From: Devosia sp.
GTDB lineage: Bacteria > Pseudomonadota > Alphaproteobacteria > Rhizobiales > Devosiaceae
Assembly (NCBI RefSeq): GCF_014860165.1
Contig: NZ_JACZKG010000075.1
Span: 62,001-126,000 of the forward strand
Direction of reading: 5' to 3'
Length of the DNA stretch: 64,000 bases
The notes under the pieces were generated by a model. That model was given only the letters and a program-made list of their open reading frames with translations. It ran no database searches and was not told the DNA's origin. Positions within the stretch are counted from its first letter, which is position 1, and each line of letters starts with the position of its first letter. The translations under genes and the position numbers were made by a program. This document shows positions 63,388 through 64,000 of the stretch, piece by piece.

Positions 63388-64000
63388 GAGCGTTTCCTCG
63401 CGCTGGCCGCGACAAGAACCGGGCAATAGGGATCATCGACGTCGAGGTCGTCCGGGTGCATCTCGTGTTCGGCAAGGCCGTAGAGAAACGCGGATGCGGA
63501 CAATGCATTGCCATAGCTATCCACGGCGATGTCGGCGACGTCAAACCAGGTTTCCAGAAGCTTTTGCAGCCCGGCCGGCGAAATGGCCCAATACCAGCTT
63601 CTGCCCCACTCGCCCTGGTCGATAGGTGACAGCCATGGAACCGTAATCAGCACCGAGCCACCAGGCCTGAGGGCCTTCCAGATCGTGGCGATGGCGGTGG
63701 GCATGTCGAAGATGAGGTGGAGAGTCTGCGTCAGGACGATACAGTCAAAGCTGTCGTCGGGGAGGTTGTGGGCGCCTGACAGGTCGCCGACATAGGTTAC
63801 CCCGGCCTGTCCTTCGAAACGATGGAAGGCCTCGGCCGATGTCACCCGGTCACCGCCGAACTGTCGCGTATAGGCGGTATCCCCGATCTCGAGCACGGTG
63901 CCACGGATCAGCTCGGCATTTCGGGCGAGAAAATCCTCTATGTAGTAGCGGTCCAGTGGCTTGCCGCGATCATAGCCGAATTCCGTGCTGATCCTGTGTG
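63384..64000 (-). CDS. SAM-dependent methyltransferase, partial
   Basis: The C-terminal 205 codons of a class I methyltransferase whose start lies beyond the right edge. The visible part includes GYDRGKPLDRYYIEDFLARN, the SAM motif VLEIGDTAYTRQFG and the motif FDCIVLTQTLHLIFD, then ALRPGGSVLITVPWL. Such enzymes methylate or cap the glycan chain end in polysaccharide clusters. It is first in line for the operon within the window. Confidence 0.88.
   Translation of the reverse strand, partial: HRISTEFGYDRGKPLDRYYIEDFLARNAELIRGTVLEIGDTAYTRQFGGDRVTSAEAFHRFEGQAGVTYVGDLSGAHNLPDDSFDCIVLTQTLHLIFDMPTAIATIWKALRPGGSVLITVPWLSPIDQGEWGRSWYWAISPAGLQKLLETWFDVADIAVDSYGNALSASAFLYGLAEHEMHPDDLDVDDPYCPVLVAASARKRS

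Overview
This window looks like chromosomal DNA of a high-GC alphaproteobacterium of the order Hyphomicrobiales, and Devosia or a close relative is my best guess. The reasons are the ffs-dnaX-ybaB-recR and rmuC-def-fmt-truA-dapE-dapD gene orders, the alphaproteobacterial DnaX, the CycM-type membrane-anchored cytochrome c, and palindromic intergenic repeats. The genus is inferred; there is no rRNA or other marker gene here to prove it.

Layout. (1) 1-3.7 kb: the start of an RbsA-type sugar ABC ATPase, a divergent IclR regulator with a lactonase-like amidohydrolase, and a TIM-barrel sugar isomerase/epimerase. (2) 3.7-27.3 kb: mostly housekeeping. It holds a PAS-GGDEF diguanylate cyclase, two flavin disulfide-reductase-family proteins (one is SthA), dapD, dapE, two membrane proteins, truA, fmt, def, rmuC, recR, ybaB, dnaX, the small SRP RNA gene, a methyltransferase, a DUF817 membrane protein, a LOG-family protein, pheA, cytochrome c, a GhrA-like reductase and a MarR-GNAT fusion. 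(3) 27.3-51.5 kb: an M17 aminopeptidase, then about 22 kb of carbohydrate catabolism. (4) 51.7-55.5 kb: a TadD-like TPR lipoprotein, then an island of orphan small genes lying between two diverged copies of the same intergenic repeat. (5) 55.5-64 kb: a polysaccharide (EPS or O-antigen type) cluster with five family 2 glycosyltransferases, an epimerase, a Gfo/Idh/MocA oxidoreductase, a polysaccharide deacetylase and a truncated methyltransferase.

The most interesting part is 28.8-51.5 kb. A leftward seven-gene operon encodes an oligopeptide-type (family 5) ABC importer followed by two tandem paralogues of the DUF5060/DUF4038 (GH140-like) type without signal peptides. A DeoR-type regulator lies just upstream. 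Divergent from the regulator is a tightly coupled operon of split transketolase, FGGY kinase and TIM-barrel isomerase, the same enzyme set as the published non-oxidative D-apiose route (apiose to apulose to apulose-4-phosphate, then transketolase). A LacI regulator with a perfect palindromic operator controls a second operon of a cytoplasmic GH78 alpha-L-rhamnosidase and a MalEFGK-like importer. Together they suggest uptake of intact apiose- and rhamnose-containing plant glycosides followed by cytoplasmic cleavage. The apiose assignment is inference from gene content; no substrate can be read from the sequence.

I see no CRISPR array, transposase, integrase, tRNA or rRNA in the window.
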